Source of the DNA: Bryobacterales bacterium
GTDB taxonomy: Bacteria > Acidobacteriota > Terriglobia > Bryobacterales > Bryobacteraceae
Assembly: GCA_020847045.1 (NCBI GenBank)
Contig: JADLCT010000110.1
Location: 39,202 to 103,201 of the forward strand
DNA: 64,000 nucleotides
Direction of reading: 5' to 3'
Position numbers and translations under genes: made by a program. Positions 49,448 through 58,478 of the stretch are shown here, in pieces; within the stretch, counting starts at the first letter, position 1; every line of letters starts with the position of its first letter. The notes under the pieces were generated by a model. It had not been told where the DNA came from and ran no database searches. It saw only the letters and a program-made list of their open reading frames with translations.

Positions 49448-51724
49448 ATGTCCACGCGCAGCAGCAGGCACGCCGCCCCGGAGCCCACGCTGCGCCGGGC
49501 CGCCCAGCCGGAGACCACACTCGAGGTTTCGCTGCGCGGCCGCGGGGCGCTGGGCACGCGCGTGGGGCCGTACCAGCTTGAACGCGTGCTCGGCCATGGC
49601 GGCATGGGCACGGTGTATCTGGCCAGCCGCGCCGATCACGAGTATGAGAAGCGGGTGGCGATCAAGCTGATCAAATCCGGCCTGGCCACCGAGAACCTGA
49701 TGACGCGCTTCCGCGTGGAGCGCCAGATTCTGGCCAAGCTCGACCACCCGAACATCGCCCGCATGTTCGACGGCGGAGTGACCGAGGCGGGCGAGCCCTA
49801 CTTCGTCATGGAGTATGTGGCCGGGGCGTTGCCGCTGGACGAATACTGCGATGAAAACGAGCTGAACGTGCGCCAGCGTCTGGAGGTGTTCCGGCAGGTG
49901 TGCGAGGCGGTGCAGTATGCGCACCGCTTTCTCGTCGTGCACCGGGATCTGAAGCCGGGCAACGTGCTGGTGTCGCGCCACGGCCTGGTGAAGCTGATGG
50001 ACTTCGGCATCGCCAAGGACCTGATGGCCGGCGCGGTGAGCGAGCAGGCGCTCGACGCCGGTTACGGCCGCTCGATGACGCCGCGCTATGCGAGTCCGGA
50101 GCAGATGAACGGCGGGGCCATCGGCACGGCCAGCGACATCTACTCGCTCGGCGTCATTCTGTATGAGCTGCTGACCGGCTGCGCGCCTTACCACGCCGGC
50201 GATCACGACCTGGAGGAGTTGCGGCGGCAGGTGTGCGAGGAAGAGCCCGTGGGCATGCAGCGGCGTCTCACGCCGCGCAACGAGCCGGGGCTGAGCGAGG
50301 TGCAGCGGCAGCAGTTGCTGCGCTCGCGCGGGTGGAAAAATCTGCGGGCCATGCGCGGCGCGCTGGTGGGTGACCTCGAATGGATTGTCCGCAAGGCGAT
50401 GGTGAAGGAGCCGCAGCGGCGCTATGCGAGCGTGGAGCAGTTGAGCGCCGACGTGCGGCGTCATCTCACCGGTCTGCCCGTGATGGCGGCGCCGGATCAC
50501 CTGGGCTACAGGTTGAAAAAGCAGTTCGGCCGGCACAAGGTGGCCGCCGGTGTGGCCGCGGCCTTGCTGGTGGCCATTGTCGGGTTCGCCGTCAGCATGG
50601 CCGTGCTGGCCGGACGCGTGGCCAGCGAACGCGACCGCGTGGCGCGGGAACGGGAACGGGCCGAGCAGGTGTCGCAGTTTCTCGGGCGCATGTTCCAGGT
50701 GAGCTACCCGAACGAGGCGCGCGGCAATACGGCCATGGCGCGCGATCTGCTGCGGCAGGCTGTGCGCGAGGCCGGGCCGCGTTTTGCTCATCAGCCAAAG
50801 GTGCTGGCCACCGTGCTGTGGACACTGGGCGAGGCCTACCGCAACCTGGCTATCCCGTCGGAAGCGATTCCGCTGCTGGAGCGCGCGCTGGCGATGCAGA
50901 TGGAACAGTACGGAGCATCCAGTCCCGAGGTGGCCGAGGTGCTGCTTTCGCTCGGACAGGCTTACGGCGCGCGCGAGGAATGGGCGCAGGCCGAACGGCG
51001 GCTCCGGCAGGCGGTCTCCATCCGTTCTGCTGAACTGGGTGAGGACGCCGAAGCCACGATTCAAGCCCGCCGGGCGCTGGCGCGCGTGCTGCGCGCCACG
51101 GGACAGGAGCGTGACGCCGAGCAAATTCTGCGCTCAGCCGTGGTGCGCCTGCGGGCCAGGGGCAACGATATCGACCTCGCCGGCGCACAACTGGAACTGG
51201 GCGGACTGCTAGCCTCCCGCGGCGTGCTGCGCGAGGCCGAGGACCTGGCGCGCGAGTCGCTCGCGCTGCGCCGCAAGGTGTTCGGCGAGGACCACCTGAG
51301 CGTGGCCGAAAGTCTGGACGCCCTGGGCGAGGTGCTGTTGCTCGAAGACAAAGCCCTCATGGCCGAGCCGCATCTGAAACAGGCGCTTGCGCTGCGCCGC
51401 CGGCTGCTGGGCGACGGCCACGAACTGACGGCCCGTTCGATGGAGCGCCTGGCGCTGGCCGAAGAGGCCGTGGGCCAAACCGCCGAGGCCGAACGCTTGT
51501 TGCGTGAAGCGCTGGGCACGGAACGCCGTATGTGGAGCGCCGGCCATCGCGAATTGCTCTCCGTCCTCGAACAGAACGCCGGTTTTCTTTCGCGCCATGG
51601 CCGGACGGCCGAGGCGGGCCCGCTGTGGGACGAGGCTCTGGCCATTGCCCGCCGCTCGCTTCCCCACGACAGCGCCCGGCTGGAGCGGCTGGAGAAGAAG
51701 GCGGCCAACCCCGCCTCACGCTGA
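49448..51724 (+). CDS. Membrane Ser/Thr protein kinase with TPR repeats (RD type)
   Basis: A 758-residue protein. The kinase domain spans about 43-345: glycine loop GHGGMG (49-54), K73 in VAIK, catalytic loop H165-R166-D167-LKPGN, DFG 185-187 and YASPEQ. A membrane helix lies at about 358-383. The C-terminal 370 residues are tandem TPRs (repeated [28 protein letters not shown] patterns), presumably extracytoplasmic and ligand- or partner-binding. Unlike the kinase at 11071, it has an ordinary HRD loop and no sigma factor beside it. GTG 49445 is an alternative start. Confidence 0.92.
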   Translation: MSTRSSRHAAPEPTLRRAAQPETTLEVSLRGRGALGTRVGPYQLERVLGHGGMGTVYLASRADHEYEKRVAIKLIKSGLATENLMTRFRVERQILAKLDHPNIARMFDGGVTEAGEPYFVMEYVAGALPLDEYCDENELNVRQRLEVFRQVCEAVQYAHRFLVVHRDLKPGNVLVSRHGLVKLMDFGIAKDLMAGAVSEQALDAGYGRSMTPRYASPEQMNGGAIGTASDIYSLGVILYELLTGCAPYHAGDHDLEELRRQVCEEEPVGMQRRLTPRNEPGLSEVQRQQLLRSRGWKNLRAMRGALVGDLEWIVRKAMVKEPQRRYASVEQLSADVRRHLTGLPVMAAPDHLGYRLKKQFGRHKVAAGVAAALLVAIVGFAVSMAVLAGRVASERDRVARERERAEQVSQFLGRMFQVSYPNEARGNTAMARDLLRQAVREAGPRFAHQPKVLATVLWTLGEAYRNLAIPSEAIPLLERALAMQMEQYGASSPEVAEVLLSLGQAYGAREEWAQAERRLRQAVSIRSAELGEDAEATIQARRALARVLRATGQERDAEQILRSAVVRLRARGNDIDLAGAQLELGGLLASRGVLREAEDLARESLALRRKVFGEDHLSVAESLDALGEVLLLEDKALMAEPHLKQALALRRRLLGDGHELTARSMERLALAEEAVGQTAEAERLLREALGTERRMWSAGHRELLSVLEQNAGFLSRHGRTAEAGPLWDEALAIARRSLPHDSARLERLEKKAANPASR

Positions 51725-51734
51725 TTCGCCGGCT

Positions 51735-52964
51735 CTACTGGCGCACGCGGCGGTCCAGCTCCGCCGACACCTGCGCCAGCGTCTCCGGATTCCGCACCAG
51801 GTTCCTCGCTCCGTCATTTCCATACGCCGCAAAGAGCGCCTCGGCCGCCTGGTAGGCCGCCGCGTAGGCCACGCGCGCGTGCTGCGGACTCAGCCGCGAC
51901 CAGGTGCCGCTCAACCGTTTGAGCGAGGGCAACTGGTTCTGCCGGGCCATCTGCTTCACCAGGGCCAGGTCCGCGGCGGGCGGCCTGTCGCCGGAGAGTT
52001 TCTGCGCCAGGCCCTCGTGCAGCCACGCCGGAAATGAGCCCAGGTTGGCCAGGCAGGCGTGCGTGATCTCGTGCGCGAAGGCGCGCCGCGCGCCGGGTCC
52101 CATCCCGCCGCCCTCCGGCAGCGCCACGCGGATGCGTCCGTCATACTGGCCGCCGGCCCACTCTGCGGCCCCCGTTGTCCGCCGGAAGGCCTCCACCGTC
52201 TGAACCACCACGACGATTCTCTCCTCGGCGCGGCACCCGAGCACCTCGGAGATCCGGTTGAACTCGGAATCCAACAGCGGCACGATCGACCTCGCCTGCT
52301 CCGGCGTCACCTCGCGCGTGTCATAGCGGAACAGGAAGCGCATGCCAAACAATTTCTCCGAGCTGCGGTCTGTCTCCAGTTCGCGCCGCGCCGTGGCGAG
52401 CATCCGTTCGACGGCCGGACTCTGCCGCATCGCAAGCGACTGTTGGAAATATTGAATGGCCTGTGCCGTCTGGTCGCCGCGCTGGGCGGCCATCCCGGCC
52501 AGCGCCAGCAGATCCGCCTGCGGTCCCTGGTCCTTAAGCATGGCCTCGGTCACCGCCAGGGCCTCGGCGGGCTGATTCGCGTTCAGCAGTTGCGTGGCCT
52601 TCTTCAGGCGGGCGCCTGCGCCTTCGGGCAGAGCAACCGCCGTCCGAGCGTCCGGTTTGGGCGGTTCCGGCCCGGGCGGGCGCGGCCGGATGGGTAACCC
52701 GGCGATGCGCTCTTTTTCAAACGCCAAGGTATTGGTGAGATCCGCGGCCGTCAGCCAGCCCTCCCACCGCCGGCCGCCGGACTCGGCGCTCACCTTGTAG
52801 CACGGACCATCGCCTCCGGCCAAGGCATAGTGGATGGCAACGGCGTCGCCCGGATTCAGGCGCGCCACCTCCCGGCTCGAGCCGTCGCAGGCCGTGCGCA
52901 ACGCGGTGGCCTCGTGCGTAACCGTCTGGGCGGCGGTGAGGAGCAGCAGCAACGGGACCAGCAC
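51735..52964 (-). CDS. Exported SH3/TPR protein with gluzincin-type HExxH site
   Basis: A 409-residue protein. Signal peptide 1-12, then an SH3-like region (about 15-80) with a Cys pair at 26 and 55, a Pro-rich linker (95-105), two TPR-like repeats (115-195), and a peptidase-MA-like domain in which AFAHEITHACL supplies H298, E299 and H302 and LHEGLA supplies E317. This spacing fits gluzincin zinc peptidases. The GTG start at 52964 has GATAGT six bases upstream. It converges on the kinase gene with a ten-base gap. The substrate may be cell-wall or secreted protein. Confidence 0.72.
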   Translation of the reverse strand: MLVPLLLLLTAAQTVTHEATALRTACDGSSREVARLNPGDAVAIHYALAGGDGPCYKVSAESGGRRWEGWLTAADLTNTLAFEKERIAGLPIRPRPPGPEPPKPDARTAVALPEGAGARLKKATQLLNANQPAEALAVTEAMLKDQGPQADLLALAGMAAQRGDQTAQAIQYFQQSLAMRQSPAVERMLATARRELETDRSSEKLFGMRFLFRYDTREVTPEQARSIVPLLDSEFNRISEVLGCRAEERIVVVVQTVEAFRRTTGAAEWAGGQYDGRIRVALPEGGGMGPGARRAFAHEITHACLANLGSFPAWLHEGLAQKLSGDRPPAADLALVKQMARQNQLPSLKRLSGTWSRLSPQHARVAYAAAYQAAEALFAAYGNDGARNLVRNPETLAQVSAELDRRVRQ

Positions 52965-52970
52965 AATCGG

Positions 52971-52976
52971 ACTATC
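52971..52976 (-). promoter_or_regulatory. GATAGT -10 box, leaderless GTG start
   Basis: On the minus strand GATAGT is followed by six bases (CCGATT) and the GTG at 52964. Confidence 0.45.
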
Positions 52977-53091
52977 GGCCCCGGCGGCCCATGACGTTAG
53001 GGCTTCCGCGGACGGCGCCAGGGCGCGTCCGGCAACACTTGTAACCGGCGGGCCGTCCCGGGTGTCGCTAGTAAAATAGGGTTAGGGTTTT

Positions 53092-53790
53092 ATGCGGTAC
53101 TTCTGGGCAACGATTCTGGCCGCCTCCGTCTGCCTGGGGGCGGATCACGAAAGCGCCTCCGAACCCCGTGAAGGCTTTCAGTGGGCGCCGGCGCTGGCGC
53201 AATCGGCCCTGTTTCTGAGCATTCAGCACAGCGTTCGCTTCGCCACTGAACCCGGCACGCGCGCCGCTTTGCGGGGGCCATTTCTGCGCGACTACTGGCG
53301 CTCGGCCACAGGCGTGCGCGGCTGGGGCGATGGCGACCCGTTCATCGTGAACTATGTCGGCCACCCGTTTCAGGGCGCCGTCAGCGGCTACATCCAGGTG
53401 CAGAACGATCCCGGCTTCCGCCGGGCCGAGTTCGGCGCCTCGGAGGTCTACTGGAAAAGCCGTCTGCGCGCCACCGGTTTTGCCGCCCTGTACAGCGTGC
53501 AGTTTGAACTCGGGCCCCTCAGCGAAGCCTCGCTGGGCAATGTCGGCTACGACCGCAAATCGTCCGGCGCGGTGGACCTGGTGGTTACGCCGGTGGCCGG
53601 CGCCGGCGTCATGCTGGCCGAGGACGCGCTGGACCGTTACTTCATCCGGCGCGCCGAAAACTGGAGCCGGAACGCGGCCTACCGGATCGTCGTGCGCAGC
53701 ATGTTGAATCCCAACCGCAGCTTCGCCAATCTGCTGCGTTTCAAAGTGCCCTGGCATCGTGACACGCGCGGCGGAATTCGCGAACCGTAG
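53092..53790 (+). CDS. Exported hypothetical protein (DUF3943-like)
   Basis: A 232-residue protein with a signal peptide (1-17, VCLGAD) and aromatic-rich body. FIVNYVGHPFQGAVSGYIQVQND (about 84-106) is a motif shared by acidobacterial envelope proteins and recalls DUF3943. VVTPVAGAGVMLAEDALDRYF resembles a membrane re-entry segment. It may sit at the outer membrane. TAAAAT (14 bases before the ATG) could be its -10, giving a very short leader without Shine-Dalgarno. Confidence 0.65.
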   Translation: MRYFWATILAASVCLGADHESASEPREGFQWAPALAQSALFLSIQHSVRFATEPGTRAALRGPFLRDYWRSATGVRGWGDGDPFIVNYVGHPFQGAVSGYIQVQNDPGFRRAEFGASEVYWKSRLRATGFAALYSVQFELGPLSEASLGNVGYDRKSSGAVDLVVTPVAGAGVMLAEDALDRYFIRRAENWSRNAAYRIVVRSMLNPNRSFANLLRFKVPWHRDTRGGIREP

Positions 53791-53813
53791 ACGAGGCGGC
53801 GCCACTGCGGGGG

Positions 53814-54305
53814 CTACTCGGGAACACTCTGCCAGGCTTCGGCCAGCCGCCGCCGCGTAACCGGGAGTTCCTCTGGCAGTACGCGCGTTTCTCCCAGTGT
53901 TGTCATGAAGTTGGAGTCGCCCACCCAGCGCGGCACCAGGTGCATGTGTATGTGTCCGGCCACGCCCGCGCCGGCACAGGCGCCAATGTTCATCCCCAGG
54001 TTGATCCCTTGCGGCCGGTACACCTTCCGCAGCAGCGCCTCGCTGAGCCGGGTCAGGCGGAACAGCTCGTCCGCCACTTCCGCCTCGGCCTCTTCCAGCG
54101 TGGCCACGTGCGCATACGGGACCACCATCATGTGGCCACAATTGTAGGGGTAGAGGTTCAGCAGGACAAAGTTGTGCTTCGCGCGATGGACAATGAGATT
54201 CGTCTCATCCTCCCCGCTTGTGGCTTTCTCGCAGAAGACACAGCCGGCCGTGACGCTGGAAGCCGTGATGTACTGATATCGCCAGGGGGTCCAAAGACGG
54301 TCCAC
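53814..54305 (-). CDS. HIT family nucleotide hydrolase/transferase
   Basis: A 163-residue HIT-domain protein. GHIHMHLVPRW at about 118 is the histidine triad. An N-terminal zinc-type Cys pair (GCVFCE) and the opening LWTPWRYQYI place it with Ap4A hydrolase/phosphorylase-type HIT proteins. It cleaves dinucleoside polyphosphates or nucleoside phosphoramidates. The start is GTG 54305, 19 bases after the HU gene, so it belongs to the rpsA-HU transcript. Confidence 0.9.
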   Translation of the reverse strand: MDRLWTPWRYQYITASSVTAGCVFCEKATSGEDETNLIVHRAKHNFVLLNLYPYNCGHMMVVPYAHVATLEEAEAEVADELFRLTRLSEALLRKVYRPQGINLGMNIGACAGAGVAGHIHMHLVPRWVGDSNFMTTLGETRVLPEELPVTRRRLAEAWQSVPE

Positions 54306-54324
54306 GCGGGAAGCCTCAGCGGCC

Positions 54325-54648
54325 TTACGACTGGGGCGGCGTATCGGAGCCCGCCTCGGGCGCTCCGGACTCTTCGCCGTTCACCAGGTCCTTCAATTCC
54401 TTGCTCGGCTTGAAGTAGGGAATCCGTTTGGCGGGCACTTCGACGCGCGCGCCGGTCTTCGGATTCCGGCCGATGCGTGCCTGGCGCTGGCGCGTGCGGA
54501 ACGAGCCAAACCCGCGAATCTCGATCTTGTCCCCGCCGCGCAGTGAACGGACAACGGAGTCAAAAATAGCCTCGACGATCACTTCCGAATCCTTGCGCGT
54601 CATCTCCACCACGCGCGAAACCTCTTCGATCAGATCCGCTTTGGTCAT
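54325..54648 (-). CDS. HU/IHF family DNA-binding protein
   Basis: A 107-residue bacterial histone-like protein. MTKADLIEEVSRVV and ALRGGDKIEIRGFGSF-type strands, then RQARIGRNPKTGARVEVPAKRIPYFKPSKELKDLV, the DNA-clasping arm, match IHF/HU. It has an extra acidic, Pro/Ser-rich tail of about 17 residues. IHF-beta genes follow rpsA in many bacteria, as here. A GGAGAGAG lies upstream of the ATG. Confidence 0.93.
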   Translation of the reverse strand: MTKADLIEEVSRVVEMTRKDSEVIVEAIFDSVVRSLRGGDKIEIRGFGSFRTRQRQARIGRNPKTGARVEVPAKRIPYFKPSKELKDLVNGEESGAPEAGSDTPPQS

Positions 54649-54690
54649 GGGCTACTCTCTCCTCGGTCACGGCTACAGTCAAGAAAACGT

Positions 54691-54712
54691 TGACGCGATT
54701 GAGCTTGCGTCA
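54691..54712. promoter_or_regulatory. Inverted repeat upstream of the HU/IHF gene
   Basis: TGACGC (54691-54696) and GCGTCA (54707-54712) are perfect 6-base arms around ten bases, 43 bases upstream of the HU start. It may be an operator or a terminator for rpsA without T tract. Confidence 0.4.
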
Positions 54713-54765
54713 TTAATCCTACATCCTAGCATGGCGCGGGGACTCGGAGCGGACGCGGGCCGGAC

Positions 54766-56553
54766 TCAACGCTCCTCGGAATTCCCTTTGAAGTGAATCA
54801 CTTCCTCGATCGTCATGGTTGCCGCCGCGGCCCGCCGCTGGTAATCCTCCAGCCGCAAACGCTCTTCATCGGCGGCCACGGCGCGCAGGCTCAGGCCGAT
54901 CTTCTTGTCGGCTTCAATCATCTTGATGATCTTGAAGTCATGTTCGGTGTCTGGCGGCAGCCCTGGCTCGTCCTTGTCCTGCGGCGTAAAGCCCGGAATC
55001 TCCGAGTTGTGGCACAGCCCCTCCACACCCGGCGCCAGTTCCACAAACACACCGAAACTGGCCGAGCGCAGCACCTTTCCGCGCACCGTATCGCCCGGCA
55101 TATGGGCATGGAAAAAGGACTCCCAGGCATCCGGCTGCAACTGCTTCACGCCCAGTGAAAGACGCCGCTCCTTGGCCTCGATGTTGAGAATCACCGCCTG
55201 AGCCATCTGGCCCTTCTTCAGCAGCTCCGAAGGGTGTTTGATGCGCTTGGTCCAGGAGAGGTCGCTGATGTGCACCAGTCCGTCGATGCCCTCTTCGATC
55301 TCGAGAAAGACGCCGAAATCGGTCAATTTCCGCACGCGGCCTTCCACGACGCTGCCCACCGAGTAGCGCTGGTCGATCGTCGTCCAGGGATCCGGCTCCA
55401 ACTGCTTGATACCCAGCGAGATGCGGTGGTTGGACGGTTTTACTTCAAGAATAACCGCTTCCACTTCATCGCCTTGGCGGCAAACCTTAGACGGATGCTT
55501 CATGCGCCGCGACCAGGTCATCTCCGAAATATGGATGAGCCCCTCCACGCCGGGCTCCAACTCGACAAAAGCGCCGTAGTCGGTGACGCTCACCACGCGG
55601 CCGATTACCTTGGCGCCCAGAGGGTAGCGGTCCGGCGCCGTTTCCCACGGGTCGGCATTGATCTGTTTGATGCCGAGCGAGATGCGTTCCTTCGATTTGT
55701 CGAATTTGAGCACCCGCACGGAGAGCGAGTCGCCCACCTGCAGCATCTCGGAAGGGTGGCGGATGCGGCCATAGCTCATGTCGGAGATATGCAGCAGACC
55801 GTCGATTCCACCCAGGTCCACGAACGCGCCGTACTCGGTGAGGCTCTTCACGATGCCCGTCACCACGGCGCCTTCCTGCAGGTGGTCGAGCGTTTCCGAC
55901 TTCCGCGCCACCATATCTTCTTCGAGAGCCGCTTTGCGCGACACCACAATGTTGCCCCGGCGGCGGTTCAGCTTGACGATTTTGACGGCGATATCCTGTC
56001 CCAGGAAGGCGTCCAGGTTATGCGATGGCCGTATGTCGATCTGCGAACCCGGCATGAAGGCCAGCACGCCCACATCCACCGTCAAACCGCCTTTGGTGCG
56101 GCTCATGACGCGGCCCGAAATGATCAGCCCGTCGCGCGCCGCGGTCTCCAACGTGTCCCAGGCGTGCAGCCGCGAAGCCTTGCGGTGGCTCAGCATGACA
56201 TAACCGCTCACGGGCGGCGCATGCCGGTCGATCATCACCTCGATGGTGTCGCCAGGATGTATGCTCACCGCGCCGTCCGGCGCCTGGAACTCGGCTAACG
56301 GAATCAGGCCTTCGGATTTATATCCGAAGTCGACGATCACGTCCTTGCTGGTAATGGAAAGAACATGGCCCTGGAGCACCTCGCCATCGGCCGGCGGGGC
56401 GAAGTGGCTATAGTCGTCCAGCAGATGTTCGTACTCTTCGAGCGCGGCGGCAAAACTCTCCGAGTCGTCCTGCTCCGGTTCCTGCGAGGTGTTCTCCGGC
56501 GCGGGGTGCTGAGGTAAAGGAACGCCGGGGAATTGATTTTCCTGACTAGGCAT
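54766..56553 (-). CDS. rpsA: 30S ribosomal protein S1
   Basis: A 595-residue S1 with six S1/OB repeats. Typical repeat cores are GAFVDLGGIDGLLHISDMSYGR, GAFVELEPGVEGLIHISEMTW, GVFLEIEEGIDGLVHISDLSW and GVFVELAPGVEGLCHNSEI. S1 brings mRNA to the ribosome, especially mRNAs lacking strong Shine-Dalgarno sites. An acidic N-terminal extension of about 60 residues precedes the first repeat. ATG 56553 is used because the frame further upstream (to 56721) runs through the promoter. GGAG lies nine bases before the ATG. Confidence 0.95.
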   Translation of the reverse strand: MPSQENQFPGVPLPQHPAPENTSQEPEQDDSESFAAALEEYEHLLDDYSHFAPPADGEVLQGHVLSITSKDVIVDFGYKSEGLIPLAEFQAPDGAVSIHPGDTIEVMIDRHAPPVSGYVMLSHRKASRLHAWDTLETAARDGLIISGRVMSRTKGGLTVDVGVLAFMPGSQIDIRPSHNLDAFLGQDIAVKIVKLNRRRGNIVVSRKAALEEDMVARKSETLDHLQEGAVVTGIVKSLTEYGAFVDLGGIDGLLHISDMSYGRIRHPSEMLQVGDSLSVRVLKFDKSKERISLGIKQINADPWETAPDRYPLGAKVIGRVVSVTDYGAFVELEPGVEGLIHISEMTWSRRMKHPSKVCRQGDEVEAVILEVKPSNHRISLGIKQLEPDPWTTIDQRYSVGSVVEGRVRKLTDFGVFLEIEEGIDGLVHISDLSWTKRIKHPSELLKKGQMAQAVILNIEAKERRLSLGVKQLQPDAWESFFHAHMPGDTVRGKVLRSASFGVFVELAPGVEGLCHNSEIPGFTPQDKDEPGLPPDTEHDFKIIKMIEADKKIGLSLRAVAADEERLRLEDYQRRAAAATMTIEEVIHFKGNSEER

Positions 56554-56673
56554 TTCCAAGTCTCCAAGCCGATCCGTGTACAACGATTCCGAGGCGGGCC
56601 GCCCAGCCCTCGCTCCATCCAGCAAACGAACGTGATGAGGAACGACAAACCGTTGATAGATCGGTACTTCAGA

Positions 56674-56702
56674 ACTATAGCGGAGGGTGTTTGTGAAGTC
56701 AA
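56674..56702 (-). promoter_or_regulatory. Sigma-70 promoter of rpsA
   Basis: On the minus strand TTGACT (56702-56697) and TATAGT (56679-56674) are 17 bases apart. Predicted transcription starts near 56667, leaving a leader of about 114 bases before the ATG. It also shows that the open frame to 56721 is not translated. Confidence 0.7.
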
Positions 56703-56767
56703 CTGCGGCGGCGGCGCGCAAGCGCGGTTTTCACATGGGGCTGCGCGGCGCCCCTCTCCGTTCCCCG

Positions 56768-57709
56768 CTACACGCCCACGGCGTGCTGCCCGCGGATGTG
56801 GGCGATGGTCCGCTCCAGGCCCTCGGCAAAGGGGACGGCCGGCGACCAGCCCAGCAGTCTCTGTGCTTTCGTGATGTCCGGACGCCGGCGCCTGGGATCG
56901 TCCGTGGGCAAAGGCTTGAACTCGACCGCCGACTGGGAGCCGGTGGCGGCCCGCACCGCTTCGGCAAACTCGAGCACGGTCATCTCGTGCGGATTGCCGA
57001 GATTCACAGGATACGGCTCGCCCGACAGCGAGAGCCGGATCAGCCCGTCCACAAGGTCCGAGACATAGCAGAAGCTTCTGGTCTGCGAGCCATCGCCATA
57101 TACGGTAAGCGGCTGGCCCTTCAGCGCCTGGCCGATCAGGTTCGGCACCACGCGCCCATCGTCCAGCTTCATGCGAGGGCCGTAGGTGTTGAAGATCCGC
57201 GCGATCTGCGTCGTCATGCCGTATTTGCGGTGATAGGCCATGGTGACCGCTTCGGCAAACCGTTTCGCCTCGTCGTAGCACGACCGCGGGCCTACCGGAT
57301 TCACATTCCCCCAGTAATCCTCCCGCTGCGGATGCACATCGGGGTCGCCGTAGCACTCCGAGGTGGAAGCCAGCAGGGAACGCGCCCCATGCGCGCGCGC
57401 AAGCTCCAGAAGGTTGCGCGTGCCGTTGGAACCCACGTCCAGGGTCTCCAAAGGATACTCGAAATAATCCTTCGGACTAGCCGGCGAGGCCAGGTTCAGG
57501 ACGACATCCACGGGTTCATCCACGGTGAGCGGACGGCACACGTCGTGCTCCTGAAAGGAAAACCGGACGTTGCCGCGCAGATGAGCCAGATTGCGCTCCG
57601 CGCCTGTGATGAAGTTGTCCACGCCGAGCACGGTGTGCCCATCGGCCAACAGGCGCTCACACAGATGCGAACCGACAAATCCGGCCGCGCCGGCAACGAC
57701 AAAATGCAA
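56768..57709 (-). CDS. UDP-glucuronic acid decarboxylase
   Basis: A 313-residue extended short-chain dehydrogenase. [15 protein letters not shown] (about 7-21) binds [20 protein letters not shown] and [15 protein letters not shown] are UXS signatures, and SCYDEAKR carries the catalytic Tyr and Lys. UXS enzymes convert UDP-glucuronate to UDP-xylose for glycan synthesis. The start is TTG 57709, with AAGGAG eight bases upstream. Together with manC it points to exopolysaccharide or glycan production. Confidence 0.87.
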   Translation of the reverse strand: MHFVVAGAAGFVGSHLCERLLADGHTVLGVDNFITGAERNLAHLRGNVRFSFQEHDVCRPLTVDEPVDVVLNLASPASPKDYFEYPLETLDVGSNGTRNLLELARAHGARSLLASTSECYGDPDVHPQREDYWGNVNPVGPRSCYDEAKRFAEAVTMAYHRKYGMTTQIARIFNTYGPRMKLDDGRVVPNLIGQALKGQPLTVYGDGSQTRSFCYVSDLVDGLIRLSLSGEPYPVNLGNPHEMTVLEFAEAVRAATGSQSAVEFKPLPTDDPRRRRPDITKAQRLLGWSPAVPFAEGLERTIAHIRGQHAVGV

Positions 57710-57782
57710 CGGAGGTTCTCCTTGAGAGGTGTCTCCTCAGTGTATCGGATGGCTGGGTGGGCGGGATTAGGCAGCGCGCGCC

Positions 57783-58478
57783 TCACCCGGCGGGAAACGT
57801 AATGGTGGCCGCCAGACCGCCGCCTTCGGCGGGCATCAGCCGCACCGTGGCCGACGCGCTCCGGGCCAGACGCTGGCAGATGGCCAGTCCCAAGCCCGCG
57901 CCGGGGAACTGGTCGCGCGCATGGAAGCGGCGTAGCGGCTCAAACGCGTCGGCGCGCTCCCGCTCGTCCAACCCTGAGCCATGGTCGCGCACGGTTACCT
58001 CGACCGTGCCCGTGGCCCCGCCCGCCGCACTGCTGGGGGCTTCCCTGGCCGCCACGCGAATCTCCACCGGACCGCGCCCGGAAAACCGGAGCGCATTGTC
58101 GATCAACTCCTCCATGGCGCGCATCACGGCGGCCGGCGTCCTCACGCCCGACAACGCTTCGGGAACCTCGCCCACGCGCAGATCACAGGCCGGAAACCGG
58201 AGCGGCAGACCGGCCAGCACCGCACGCAGCGGCAGAGGCTTTCCCGGCAGGCCGCGGCCCGCGTTGGCGAAGTCCGACAGCCGCCCGAACAACCGTTCCA
58301 GCGCCTTGCTGGCGGCGATGGCGGCGGCCAGGTGTTCGCGCTGCTCCGGCGTCAGACGCGCGGCGGCGGCACGCTCCACCATTTGTACGCCCGTCAGGCT
58401 GCGGCGCAAGTGGGCGCGCGCGTCGTGCGCCAGGGCCAGCAGCAGACGGTCGAATGCCTCCTGGTCCGGATCAGCCAT
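57783..58478 (-). CDS. Soluble sensor histidine kinase
   Basis: A 231-residue protein with dimerisation/phospho-acceptor helix holding H18 (LALAHDARAHL) and a HATPase domain (N box ELIDNALRFSG, G1 RDHGSGLDE, G2 GAGLGLAICQ). There is no sensor or membrane domain. ATG 58478 is used, overlapping the end of the NtrC-type gene by eight bases; the open frame to 58595 lies within that gene. It is presumably the cognate kinase of that regulator. Confidence 0.82.
   Translation of the reverse strand: MADPDQEAFDRLLLALAHDARAHLRRSLTGVQMVERAAAARLTPEQREHLAAAIAASKALERLFGRLSDFANAGRGLPGKPLPLRAVLAGLPLRFPACDLRVGEVPEALSGVRTPAAVMRAMEELIDNALRFSGRGPVEIRVAAREAPSSAAGGATGTVEVTVRDHGSGLDERERADAFEPLRRFHARDQFPGAGLGLAICQRLARSASATVRLMPAEGGGLAATITFPAG

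Noticed and set aside
56554..56721. Longer N terminus for ribosomal protein S1
   Set aside because: The frame crosses the TTGACT/TATAGT promoter and lacks a ribosome site; ATG 56553 gives a normal S1.
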